From Musa acuminata AAA Group (lineage: Eukaryota; Streptophyta; Magnoliopsida; Zingiberales; Musaceae), in the NCBI RefSeq assembly GCF_036884655.1, contig NC_088357.1:5323001-5387000 (forward strand): DNA of 64,000 bases. Direction: 5' to 3'. Of the stretch, positions 52,165-63,105 are shown piece by piece. The first letter of the stretch is position 1. Each line of letters opens with the position of its first letter. The notes under the pieces are model-generated. The model did no database searches. It saw nothing but the letters and a program-made list of their open reading frames with translations, and was not told the DNA's origin. Both the position numbers and the translations under genes were made by a program.

Positions 52165-53765
52165 GAACTAATTATAGATTATCTCTTCTAGTTAGACCTC
52201 TTTAACATCTTAATTCCTAAACTTAAAAATTTATGTTGAAAATTTTATATGTATAAAAGTAAAATATTTAATCCAATTTATCCTAATATCGTCGATTTTA
52301 CCGACAGAAAATACAAAGTATAGGAATGACACGAAAATAATGGACAAAAAGATAATTTTAATATCTTAATTACCTTTTCTTTTGTTATACCTTTGATTAA
52401 AATTTCTTAGTCAACTATTATAGTGGTGGCAAATGATGGCATTACCACACTACGGGCGACACAACTTGCTCTTAATGGTAGTAGGGGCTAAGCCTCGAGG
52501 TCCTCCAGATGTTCTCCACGCTGGTGTACTTTAAGATTAAAGGGCTGAAGGTGAGAAAGGGGACGCTCGAGTGTGCAGTGTGCCTCGATGATTTCAAGGA
52601 TGATGAGGAGCTTCGTCTCCTCCCTCATTGCAGCCATGTCTTCCACTTGAGCCATACTGATGCTTGGCTTGCCTCTCATATAAATTACCTCATCTACCCC
52701 TGTTATAAACGTGGTGGGTCTTCAGCCCAAAACTACTACCCTATCATAGGATCATATCGCCATCGTCATGGACCCACAATGATGGCGGTGAAAGAGGAGG
52801 AGCTGAAGAAGGCAACCACATAATTGGTGTGGATTAGAAGTTAGAGGTGGGCAGCCTTGTCGCAATCTGAGCGACAACCGGTGAAGCTCTTACAATCTCA
52901 TTCAATCAAGTATTTTCAAGGTTTGACTTACGGAGGACGTTGACCGGTACACCCTCTGCTTGTCGCTCTCACTTCTCTTCCTCCATTGACATCGCTTTGC
53001 CTCTACATTGGCAGGAGGTGAGGCATTTGCGTCTGCATAGCTCGGACCATGAGAGAGAGCTTTGTCGGTTGTTGCCTGGATTGCGACCGGGCCACTCGCC
53101 TCTAGCTTCCAATCCATGTCAATTTTGTGGCTATCTCCTTTCGCTCTTCCTCTTCTCCCTCCACCATTATGGGTTCATAATGCTAGCAATATGATCATGT
53201 GGCTAGGCAATAATTTTGGGCTAAAGACCCATCATATATGTCGTAGGGGTGGCTACAGATAGTAGATCGAGGTTGTGATAGATTGGACAAGTTACGTGAG
53301 TGGTGAGTTTGTAACAAGGGAGGAGGTGGAGCTCCTCATCATCATCGAACTCTGCCTCATCGCACACTCGAGTGCTCCCTTCCTCACCTTCAGCCCCTTA
53401 ACCTTATAGTATATCAGTATGAAAAACATCTCAAGGACCTCAAGGCTCAGCCCTTGCTGTTGCTAAGAGCAGATTGCGTTGCTCACGATGCGGTGGCGCC
53501 ACTTTCGCCATTACCACAATAGTTGACTAAGAAATTTTAATTAAGATATAACAAAACAAAATATAATTAAGACATTAAAAATAACCTTTTACCTATTATT
53601 TTCATGTCATTCCTATATGTGCTATATCTTTTGTTAGTAAAATCGAGGATAAATGAGGTTAAATGTTTCACTTTTATAATTATAGAGATTCTAACAAAAA
53701 GATTTTAAATCTAGGGATCAGAATACTAAAAAGTCTAACTATAAGGGATAATATATAATTAACCA
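52165..53765. mobile_element. Long inverted-repeat element (MULE/foldback-like) carrying RING-H2 gene pieces
   Basis: About 460-base arms, left 52,165-52,630 and right 53,305-53,765, are inverted copies of each other at roughly 75-80% by eye. Matching blocks include AATTTCTTAGTCAACTATT, GGGCTGAAGGTGAG and GATGATGAGGAGCT. The outer 300 bases of each arm are AT-rich. The inner part encodes the start of an ATL-type RING-H2 domain. Gene pieces inside long terminal inverted repeats are the hallmark of Pack-MULEs. No 9-base target duplication could be fixed and no transposase is present. A segmental inverted duplication is the alternative. Confidence 0.65.
52509..52823 (+). pseudogene. Captured RING-H2 (ATL-like) E3 ligase fragment
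   Basis: A 104-codon frame with [41 protein letters not shown], the core of ATL-type RING-H2 ubiquitin ligases. The first zinc cysteines (CAVC) and the C-x-H-x2-H-like segment are visible. The position expected to be Cys after the H2 pair reads Ser-His (FHLSHTDAW for FHxxCIDxW), and the terminal CPxCR is degraded to YPCYK. No N-terminal membrane region is present. A mirrored, more decayed copy of the first half lies on the minus strand at about 53,420-53,305. Not expected to be a working ligase. Confidence 0.75.
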
Positions 53766-53878
53766 CACTTTTCTTTTCACAAAAAGAATTATAAGATTAA
53801 ACTTAGGTCGAAAAAAAGAACAACAATATTATTTATGTCCTTTTGATTTTATGATCAACTTTATATATAATTATGTCA

Positions 53879-54413
53879 GTGTGAACAACTTTATGCCGTG
53901 GCCTCGGGGCCGACACGGCTTGTGTCGAGTCCGAATGGCGGGGGATCTCGTTGTTGCTGAAGTGGCCGGTCGCGCGGATCAAATCGCGCCGGGGTTCGTC
54001 GGGGCATTCCGTAGAGAAGGCCTCCTCTGCTCCGCGTCCCGGAGGCGCTAACCTCGTCTTCTCACCTACACACAGGTCGGGTCCGAAGCTCGGCCCGACC
54101 CCTCCGACGATCAAGTTAGTGATGTGAAGTGGTCTGTTTGCGTGTGTCTTTTTTTCCTCTCTTTGCCCCTCTCAGGAGCGGGGTTTTTATAGGGTGATTT
54201 ACCGTGTCTGATGTGCCTGCTTGCAGGAGACAGGTAGCGTCTGCCACTAGCGCTGGCATGGCGTGAAGGACCGAGTCTGAGCAGATCGTTAATGGGCCTC
54301 GGTCTGCGTTCTGGTTCATTTGACCAGGTTCCGCCGGGTCGGTTGAGGTGTGAGGCGTCGTCTGGGACAGCTGGCGTCAGCCCGGGTCTTGTCACCATTT
54401 ATTACCCTCATCA
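53879..54413. mobile_element. GC-rich LTR-like block (possible solo LTR)
   Basis: A sharply bounded GC-rich block of about 535 bases in AT-rich flanks. It begins TGTGAACAACTTTATGCC and ends TACCCTCATCA, so TG..CA ends are possible. It holds phrases such as GGTCGGGTCCGAAGCTCGG and CCGGGTCTTGTCACC typical of plant Ty3/gypsy LTRs. It has a TATA-like TTTTTATAGGG near 54,184. No convincing 5-base target duplication was found. Open frames of up to 95 codons across it are shadows. Confidence 0.5.
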
Positions 54414-55960
54414 ATATTTAAAAAATTAGAGGAATATAAGCATATGACTACCAAAAAAAATTAAGAAAAATGAACATAAAAGCTTTAGATAGATAGAACA
54501 TTAGCAAATTAGATATACCCGACCAATTGCTAACCACTTATGAGACATGTTTCAAATTTGGTTGGTGAAGAACCCTTTCAACCACTTTGTCTCTAATGAC
54601 AACAATCCAATTCATGATAATGAGAGCATCAAATAACCACAAACAAAGTTTGTGTCCAATACAATCGGAAGCGACACTAATTACTGATAGAGGTCAACAA
54701 CGATAGGGATAGCCAAGCAATCTATAGTGCAAAATGTCCCCCCATTTGCAACAATAATTGAAATCAAATGACAAATCCATGCAATCATTTTCCCCTATAT
54801 CGATCAATCCTTGTCAAGTGACAACCATCAAGCATATGATTATTAGATAATAAGAGGTAGGTTAATGATATATTATATTTACCTTAATGTTGTAGAATGT
54901 ATTTGATTAAGTACTTGATGTACTCCATGTTTTGGTTCAGATCGAGAGACTCCCACGTGCTAAGTTTCGAGAATAATTATGTCACCCAAAGATATTCGAT
55001 TGAAATCGAATCAATAAAATGTACGATGATGATTGAATGATTCTAAATCAAATCAAAATCAAAGTGATTAGATTCGATTCTTAAAAATTAAAATATAAAT
55101 ATTATTATTCGAAAACAAATATATAAGTATTCATAATAATAATAATAATAATAATCACCGCTCCTTAATATGATCAATAAAAGTCATCCTTCCTTATTGT
55201 ATTGTGCACGTGTGAGGGTAGAGTTGTGGAACACGTTGAGGAGCATTAGATTGGGTGAGGACAAGAGAGCGTTCGATCGAGATCAGGACGGACTTGTCGT
55301 CGATCAAAACGTGCACGTCTTCATGAATCACATGGAGTTATCAATTGGCACGATAAGCTAAGTGATTAATGACACGTGTTTTCGTGTTGCGGGTTTGGAT
55401 CCATTATGTGCGGTAACTTGACGTGTGGGCTCCGCTTGTCATGTGAGAGAGCTGAGAAGGTTGTGGGGGATGGAATTTTGGGACGAATAAATTATTCAGC
55501 AATGCTCGAATTCCAGACTTCAGACGCGACTCGAGCCACGTTGACTTGGCGGGCGTGTCGCGACCGAAGTCGTCTTGTGTGTCGGGGCCCTCCACGTGGC
55601 ACTGTCGAGTCTGACAGGATGAGTGGTCGAGATAAAAAGGCTGGCTTGGCCCCACGGAATGCCTTCTGCAATCGAAGCCTCTTGCCACAACATCTCAATG
55701 GGTCCCACGTGGCTCCATAATTTCGACGAATTATGAGACTGGTAGAAAACCGGGCCGACTAACAGGTGAGTGAAATGCTACGATGATTTTTTTGTGTGCA
55801 CATGATTCAGCTGACGTGTGAATGAACGGTTCACAAACCGCGCTCTACGCTTTGAACGGTCATGATTAGATCATTCTGGGCTTTGGAACAATCTCAGCCC
55901 TTCGCGTGGTCAACGGTCTTCCGCCGTGGGCCAACCCAGACCCAGCCTTCGACCCTCGCG
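54414..55960. other. Spacer and upstream region of the PEP-mutase-like gene
   Basis: 54,414-55,160 is AT-rich with nothing recognised. 55,170-55,960 is GC-richer. It contains CACGTG cores (G-box type, for example in TGCACGTGTG near 55,206, CCACGTGG near 55,593 and CCACGTGG near 55,707) that could serve bZIP or bHLH factors. Short open frames here are not genes. Confidence 0.45.
55133..55155. repeat. (AAT)n microsatellite
   Basis: About seven AAT units in spacer DNA. Confidence 0.9.
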
Positions 55961-55965
55961 CGCTC

Positions 55966-55972
55966 TATAAAT
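55966..55972 (+). promoter_or_regulatory. TATA box of the PEP-mutase-like gene
   Basis: TATAAAT in a GC-rich context 93 bases upstream of the start codon at 56065, followed by a CT-rich 5' leader. It places transcription start near 56,000. This excludes the in-frame ATG at 55906 and fixes the start at MANSPVAV. Confidence 0.75.
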
Positions 55973-56064
55973 CCCGCCCTTCGGTATCCTCCATCCCTCG
56001 CTCTGTCTCTCTCTTCTCCCAGTCCCGAGTGCGAAGCTTCCCAGTGCCGCAAGCGAGAAGAGAG

Positions 56065-58909
56065 ATGGCGAACTCCCCGGTGGCAGTCACTGTGAGGTCG
56101 ATCTCGGCGTTATCAGGCCCCAGGAAGACGCGCATGCACCGCCTCATCGAGGAGGAGGGCATCGTGCTGATGCCCGGGATCTACGACGCGCTCTCGGCGG
56201 CCGTCCTCCAGAGCTTAGGGTTCCGCGCCGGCTTCATCTCCGGCTACGCCGTCTCAGCCGCCCGCCTCGGCATGCCCGACATCGGCCTCCTCACGTATCT
56301 CCCTCTTACCCCCAACCCCTCCAGCCTCCCCATTCCTCGTCTGATTTCTCTAATTCGTTTGTTCCTTTTGTCTTTCTTGAATTTTAGGCCGCCGGAGATG
56401 GCGGATGCAGCTCGAGCAATTTGTGCCGCGGCTCCAAATGTTGCATTCATCGTTGACGCTGGTAATCATCTTCTTCCGCTCGTATTATTCTGCTCCTTTT
56501 CAACAGCATTTCTTCAGTTCTCTGTCAAATTTTGTCCTGCTCTGTTGTTACTTGAGCAGGAAACCCTAATGTGTCTGTAAGCACCAGTAAGGCGAAGAGT
56601 GATGTGCTTGGTCGTCACTTTTGATGCTTACTGGTAGCTTTGAAGCTTACGAAATATGGCAATTTGCAGGCACTTTGTCCACGACAGTTTATGCTCACTT
56701 TTCACAGTTTAGGTAGACCAATTGATTTGATGAATATAATATTTTACCACAATCTTTTCAAGGAGTTCTGGAACTTCGAGTAGTTTGAATTGTGAGTAAT
56801 GAATCCTTCTGTACAGCATGAAAATAAAAAATATATGTAAATTAATAGAATTGGAAGAAAATATAATGTAATACTTGCATCTTGAACGGTTCCGCAATCT
56901 CAAGGAAACCTTTGTGTGCAATGAATAGTTTTTTCTAATATCATTAAGGAATAAAGATAAGAGGGCTGTTTATTACTGCCATATGTATGCAAGCTTAGCA
57001 TATCCAACACATGGAATTTATTGTCAGCCAAATGGTGAAATATGTATATGTGATTAGCCAGTCGAAATCTTTGATCTCATTAGATCTGCTTCGATCCAAA
57101 TTTGATTTACACTAAACATACTGAGAACCACTTAATCAGCTCACTCTTTGTTTTTCTGCCCAAAAAAAGGTCTATTTGATGTGTTTTATCCATCTTGCAA
57201 ATGCACTTCGGTTATAATTTTAGTTCTCTGAAACATTTCAGATACCGGAGGTGGCAATGCTCTCAATGTCCAAAGGACTGTCAAAGATATAATTGCTACT
57301 GGTGCCGCTGGTCTGTTTCTTGAGGTTCGATGATGATGACTTACCTCCATGCTAGGAATTGCAGTCTGCTCTCATTTAGTTCTTAGTTTTAGAGCTAACT
57401 TTTTCTATTTTCACATTGATTACAGGATCAAGTTTGGCCAAAGAAGTGTGGTAAGAGAACATTAATCTTTTCTTACAACTAGCCATTGGTATTCAACTGT
57501 GGCTGATCTTAACTGTGTTGTTTCCTGTGGAATCTGTGTGACGAGAGTTTTCTTTTTTGGCTTCTTTTTTTTGCTCTCTGGCAACCAGGGCATATGCAGG
57601 GTAAACAGGTAACAATCTGAGAAGAAAAACGAGAATTGTTGTCTTGTTTTCTTTTCCCAGCTTCGATAATGTTTTAAATTCAGGCATGAAACTTTGCTTC
57701 GTGTCACTTGTCTTAGGTGATCCCAGCTGAGGAACATGCTGCAAAAATAGCAGCTGCAAGAGAAGCCATTGGTGATGCTGACTTCTTTCTTATTGCTCGG
57801 ACTGATGCTCGTGCCACTGCAGGTGGTCTACCTGAAGCGATTGCACGGGCTAACCTCTACATGGAGGTATCATATTAATCGAATTACTAGGTCTATTCAA
57901 TTTTAATTGACAACCAGCAAGTATTTATGTTTTTAACTTGCCAATTCTTGCCTCACCATACAATTGAATGAAGTTATATGATAGTGACTTTTGCCCTTCA
58001 AAGGTATATCTATAATTGCATGATAGGCTCCGAATTACTACATGCCTAGAAACTTCGATGTAGTTTTTTTGAGAATCTCTCTTTTACTATGTGTTGATTG
58101 GTATAGGTTTTTTTTAGCATGCCCATATATAATACTTGAGATGTTGTCATTACCTGATGCTTCTAGATGTCAAATGTGGCTATTCTTTGTGTGGTACATA
58201 AGGTAGTAAGTGAATCAGAAACAGAGGGTCACTGCAAAAATTATTCAACATCTTTAGTTGCAGTTGTTAAACTTTCAAAAATTGTTGGGTATCATTATCT
58301 TGATCTTTGTTGTAAGAATTTAAATTCAGTATTCTTCTGAAGAACTTTACACCGAAACTGTTAACATAGTTCTGTAGACTACTTTGAATCTTGCATCAAG
58401 ATCCACTAACAGTAAAATCTCTCTCACACACATGCATTTTGATATGCATAAAGCTCCTACTGCCTTTGATTGGTTTCTCCAACAAGCAACAAGCTTTCTC
58501 TCGATTCGTAGAGAAACTGATGACCTTGGCACTGGCTCATTGACTCGTGCAGGCTGGAGCAGATGCCTGCTTCGTCGAGGCACCGAGGAGCGACGATGAG
58601 CTGAGAGAAGTTTGCAAAAAGACAAATGGATTCCGAGCTGCCAACATGCTCGAAGGCGGCTTTACACCCTTGCACACACCTAAGGAACTCAAAGAGATGG
58701 GTTTCCACCTCATCGTGCATTCTACCACGGCCGTCTATGCATCTGCACGTGCATTAATCGACGTCCTCAAGGTGATGAAGGAAGAAGGAACCAGCAGAGA
58801 CCAGCTCCACAAGCTGACCACATTCGAGGAGTTCAACAGCTTGATCGGATTGAAGACATACAATGAGATCGGAGCTCGATACGAAAAATTCAGAGTTCCA
58901 TCGAACTGA
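56065..58909 (+). CDS. PEP mutase / isocitrate lyase superfamily enzyme (carboxyvinyl-carboxyphosphonate phosphorylmutase-like)
   Basis: Lyase-fold enzyme related to petal death protein (an oxaloacetate/2-alkylmalate lyase) and to phosphoenolpyruvate mutase. The plant annotation as carboxyvinyl-carboxyphosphonate phosphorylmutase is by similarity only. Seven exons: 56065-56294, 56388-56461, 57242-57324, 57426-57450, 57589-57608, 57717-57866, 58553-58909, giving 312 residues. Conserved: MPGIYDALSA near the N terminus, VDADTGGGN (99-107, metal-binding region), LEDQ (128-131), the active-site motif KKCGH (135-139) with the catalytic cysteine expected of lyases, ARTDAR, and GADACFVEAP. Exons 4 and 5 are only 25 and 20 bases and carry the KKCGH loop. 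A short N terminus (MANSPVAVTVRSISALSG) leaves plastid targeting uncertain. Confidence 0.92.
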
Positions 58910-60660
58910 GCGCAGAATAAACGTATCAATCGTGGTATCTTCATGAAGCATAGTTGAGTGTCTAGAGATTAAGTTATTGTTGTTGTGAGGAGTTGAGCTA
59001 CTACTGTGAGGTGTTCTTTCCTTTTGTTCTTGTAGTTTGTCATTTTGGGTGTGCCATGTTGTGTGTGAGTCGCTTGTAGTTATACAATTCTTTCTCTTAT
59101 CAGCAAAAATAAATAATATGGGATGTGATATGACTCCATTTTTCATCCAAGAAGGTTTTTTTAGTCGACTGTTTGATTGACATTGCTCTTTGTCACCAGT
59201 GAGCATAGATGTAAATTTTGATACTCAATCAATGTGAGAATAAACATACATATCAGTGTTCTGCATTAATATCATTTCTCATCGTCTTTCATCGTCGCTT
59301 ATGATGGTTTTGCATTAATAAGCATGCTTAATCCTAAAGGAGCCAAACCCTTGAGAAAACTCATGTAGGACCCTTAAAAGAAAACGATGTAGGACCATAT
59401 AGAGAAAATAATTTCTTGTATGTTTATGTGCTCAAGAGATCTTGACTTTGGTACCAAAGGAACATTGATAAATACATTTAGTTTCATTTGATTAAGAACT
59501 GATTCTCAAACAAACATACTGAATAATTACATGCGACATAATGATTCTAGGAAATGAAGATTCTAGTTGTTAACACATTAACTACCACACAGTGTATGGT
59601 GATAAGAGATAGATTTGATGAAGAACGGACCCTCATACAAATATAATGATAGTTACATAGGACATAATGATTTTAGAAAATGAAAATTATAGTTGTTAAC
59701 TAGTTTAAATTATAGAAAATGAAAACCATAGTAACTTGTGTAATATTTTAAATGCGCTAACTAGTTTAGCCGATAAAGATCTTGACATTTTGTCATAAGG
59801 TTCTGGGTTTAAATCCTACTTCTGCCGCTTACCTTATGCAAAAAGTTATTTTTTTATCAAATATTTTATAGCTTACGATGTATAATATCATTTCTTATTG
59901 CCATATATATAAAGCCACGGAAAATTAGTGATATTATTTTGAAAACAATGTTTGGTTTTGATCATTACAAGTATTCCACTGATTTCTAATGTTTTCCAAG
60001 TTTTTGGTTTCTGATTTCACAAATCTGATTTTTCTACAGAACTAAAGTCTTCAATCCGACTAACCAAATGGACCCGATTTTAAAAGCCCTGGAAAACATT
60101 AGGGTACAAAAGTGAAATAAACCAGGGTCTTCATCTATATTGTTAACTCTTAGATCAAGCTTCTTGGAAGAGAAAGAAGAGGAAAGCAAAGGAATATAAT
60201 GACAAGGCATAAGCTAATAAGCAGTCAACCCCCTCATGCATGCACTTTGCAAAGGAGGGTGAGAAAGAAGCTGTTAGTTACCTCTGTTCCTGCCAATTGG
60301 TTCTCTCTTTGACCCATGTCAGTGAATGATTCTGATCTGCTTCACCTAAAAGGTTCAGCAAGTTATATTAGTATCAGAAGACAATTCAACAAGGACTTCA
60401 ATGTACACAAAATGATGCAGAAAAACCTGTCTCCAAGTAATAAGATCAATGCCCTTATCCCATGGGACAGAACCTTTAAAGCACCATCTGGTCTACAAGA
60501 CCCCAAACAGATAATTCTGGAATCCATTCGGTACATGCAGCTTTACTAGCAGTCCCTCTCATTCCATATTTGAATACTTTACATTTTGCGGGATGTTTAA
60601 TCTACATGCAGGTCTTACTAACAAGCCTCATTCCTTAAGAGGCCAACCCTGTGCCCCTGA
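58910..60660. other. Spacer between PEP-mutase-like and ACR genes
   Basis: 3' UTR, then AT-rich DNA holding the SINE copy at 59,751-59,859. The frame 60,316-60,549 has no family features. The two flanking genes converge here. Confidence 0.5.
59751..59859 (+). mobile_element. tRNA-derived SINE, copy 2
   Basis: Related to the copy at 2,391-2,486. A box TTTAGCCGATAAAG, B box region GGTTCTGGGTTTAAATCC, then CTTCTGCCGCTTACCTTATGC corresponding to CTTCACCACTTATACTTTGC of copy 1, and an A/T-rich tail. Possible 9-base target duplication AATATTTTA at 59742-59750 and 59860-59868, weak because it is low complexity. Confidence 0.6.
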
Positions 60661-63105
60661 TCAGCTCAAGAACTTACCAAACAAGTTGCCAAAGGAGAAG
60701 CTGGTCTTGGCCCAGCCACTGGCCTCGGGAGACTTGGTGGTGGAAGGTACCCTCTTCACGTTGAGCATCACGGTGTGTCCAATCTCCTGTCGGAGAGCTT
60801 CGATGGTCTTCATGTCCACTGGATTCCCGGATGGGTCCCTCACGTAGAACACGTTCATGGCCTTCTCTCCTATGGTCGTCACATCTGCTCTTAGTACCGA
60901 GAGGCCATACTCCCGAAGAACTCTTGTCACATCAGAGAGCAACCCTACTCTGTCTCTAGCACAAATCTCCAAACTGAATCCCTGCAATTGACCAAGTCCT
61001 AGGATGATGAGATTGATTGAACAGAAGAAACAATATTCCTGTTTACTAAAACTTCATGCCATTGTTACAAGATAGCAAGATGACAAGGATAACTAATGAG
61101 AATTAGATCAGAATTTTGTAGCAAAATGAGAATAGATCAAAAAGATTATTCTGAACTTTTGTTTGGTCTATTTACATATAACAATCCTACAGCAAGCTCT
61201 TTATGATTGTACACTAAATACTAAATTGTTAAGTTGATCTTTCAGATATAATGTGAGTTTGTAGACTTGACAAACAACTTAGTATTCTTCAATGTCAAGT
61301 CAAGTAGATAAAAAAAAAAATGCAATGAATGTTTCGGTCACATGGTGCCCTTTTTCTTGCATTGTCAATGTAAAGACTGCAGAAAATGCTAGGTTGATTT
61401 ATATTCTTGATAAAAAAAATGTTTTTCTTCAAAGCATCATCATTTAGCTGATATGAACCTGAGCATTATATAACATCCTGGTCAAGTTGGAACAAAAGTA
61501 GATGCATCAAACCAGTTTTCAAGGAATTCAATTTTCGACCTCTACGAGGAAGTGATCAACAAATAAATACCTCAAGCAGTCCATATAATTGACTTTAGTG
61601 CAATCTACAGATTCTCTTTATTGCACCTATAAGCAGTCAAAAACATTAGATAGCAATGTGGCTGAACTTGTAATCTTCTAGTGTCCATATTCAAATATAC
61701 CTCTATCACAAGTGGCAGAAATCACACATTTACTAGACTCGGAAAGAACTTTTACTTCACCTCAGATACTCTTCTAAGAATTGCAGCTTCGAGGCACTTG
61801 ATGACCCTCTCCTTTTCATCTTTTGAATCAAGGATCTTTCCATCCTTGTGACGAATATATAACTCCTGCAGATGAAGAGTTGTTTTTTTACAACCATCTT
61901 GAGCAATCATTAAACCATGCTTAGCATCGTTATCAGCCAAGCAATATCTTAACCAACAAAACTGAAAATCCGTTTGAACATGCCAAATTGCATATATGAA
62001 TGTATAAATTAAACCAAAAAAATTGACGGTGTTAGATGCATCTTACAAAGCATGTCAAAGACAAGATTCAGAACATAAGAGGAATCTGGCTTTTATAATT
62101 TAAAATGGTGCAAGGTGCACAAAATCTCACCACTTAATTTGCAAAGAGAATAGAAGGAAACTTAAATTGACATGATGAAATTTGCATCCTATACATGAAA
62201 CACAGCAGCGAATTATACAACAAAATGTGCTTACAAGAATCATGAACATTCAACTTTTCTATTAACTGTAATGATAATCATATGCTAGCCATGCACTAAC
62301 ATCTATTTTGCAACCATCTAACACGCTCAGTTAATTAACTATTAGTTCATCTCAACATATTAATGGAAATTTATGCTCGAAAACAACATGACCTAAACAA
62401 AAGAAATTTGCTCCGTACCTCCGTAACAACTGAAATATTATGATTTGTAGTTAGGAAAAAGGACAAGTTTTCTCATCATGTTTGTTGTGTGAATACCTGT
62501 ACACCATAGGGGCCATCAGATGAGACTGAGGCATGGGAAACAACAAATTGCATGTCCGTCAATGTGCAGACTATATCAAATAACAACTTTGACCGATCTT
62601 TGCACTTTATGTTCACCACTGAGTAACCTTTGTCCTCGCATTGATCAATAGTGATGACTGGCCTGAAAAGCATGTCATCTTTCTCCTCTATAGCGCCACC
62701 ATAACCTTCATAGTCCTTGTCAGCAAGCATTAGCTGATGAAGGCGACGATCCACATGAGTGGAACCTATAGAAAAGCTAGTGCAAGAACCTTTTACATCA
62801 TCACCACACCCACGCAAAACATTCCGTAGCTGCTCTTCCATTGTACACATGCGGCTAGGTTCCTTCATTGGTTCAGATGTGGCCTCATCATTTATGTATA
62901 TAACACAAGCAACCCTCATTTTGTGGGTCCAAACCTCAGCAGCTACCACATTGCAATGCTGATTTGCAAGGACCGCAAAGATCTCAGACAGGAGGCCTGG
63001 ACGGTCTGTGCCAATTAGTTCTATAGCAATGTGATTACCAAATGAGTGCATTCCCACTGATTTTCCTGGCCATGAGTCCGCCTTTAGGCTTTCTGGACCT
63101 AAAGC
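60661..63105 (-). CDS. ACT-domain-repeat (ACR) protein; 5' exons outside window
   Basis: Plant ACR proteins carry four ACT domains and are thought to sense amino acids or related metabolites; no enzyme domain is attached. Three 3' exons on the minus strand, 63105-62497, 61865-61761 and 60981-60661, encode the last 344 residues. Seen: an ACT domain with HIAIELIGTDRPGLLSEIFA and VVAAEVWTHKMRVACVIYI, a linker with THVDRRLHQLMLADKDYE, a second with YSVVNIKCKDRSKLLFDIVC and GVQELYIRHKDGK, and a C-terminal one with LEICARDRVGLLSDVTRVLR and NVFYVRDPSGNPVD, ending FGNLFGKFLS. The family is about 450 residues, so roughly 100 N-terminal residues including the first ACT domain should lie beyond position 64,000. 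No further exon was found in 63,110-64,000. Confidence 0.92.

Noticed and set aside
55906..56064. Upstream in-frame ATG for the PEP-mutase-like enzyme
   Set aside because: It lies before the TATA box at 55,966, so it should not be in the mRNA.
60316..60549. 77-codon plus-strand frame
   Set aside because: No family features. It lies in AT-rich spacer downstream of the leftward ACR gene and is best explained as chance.
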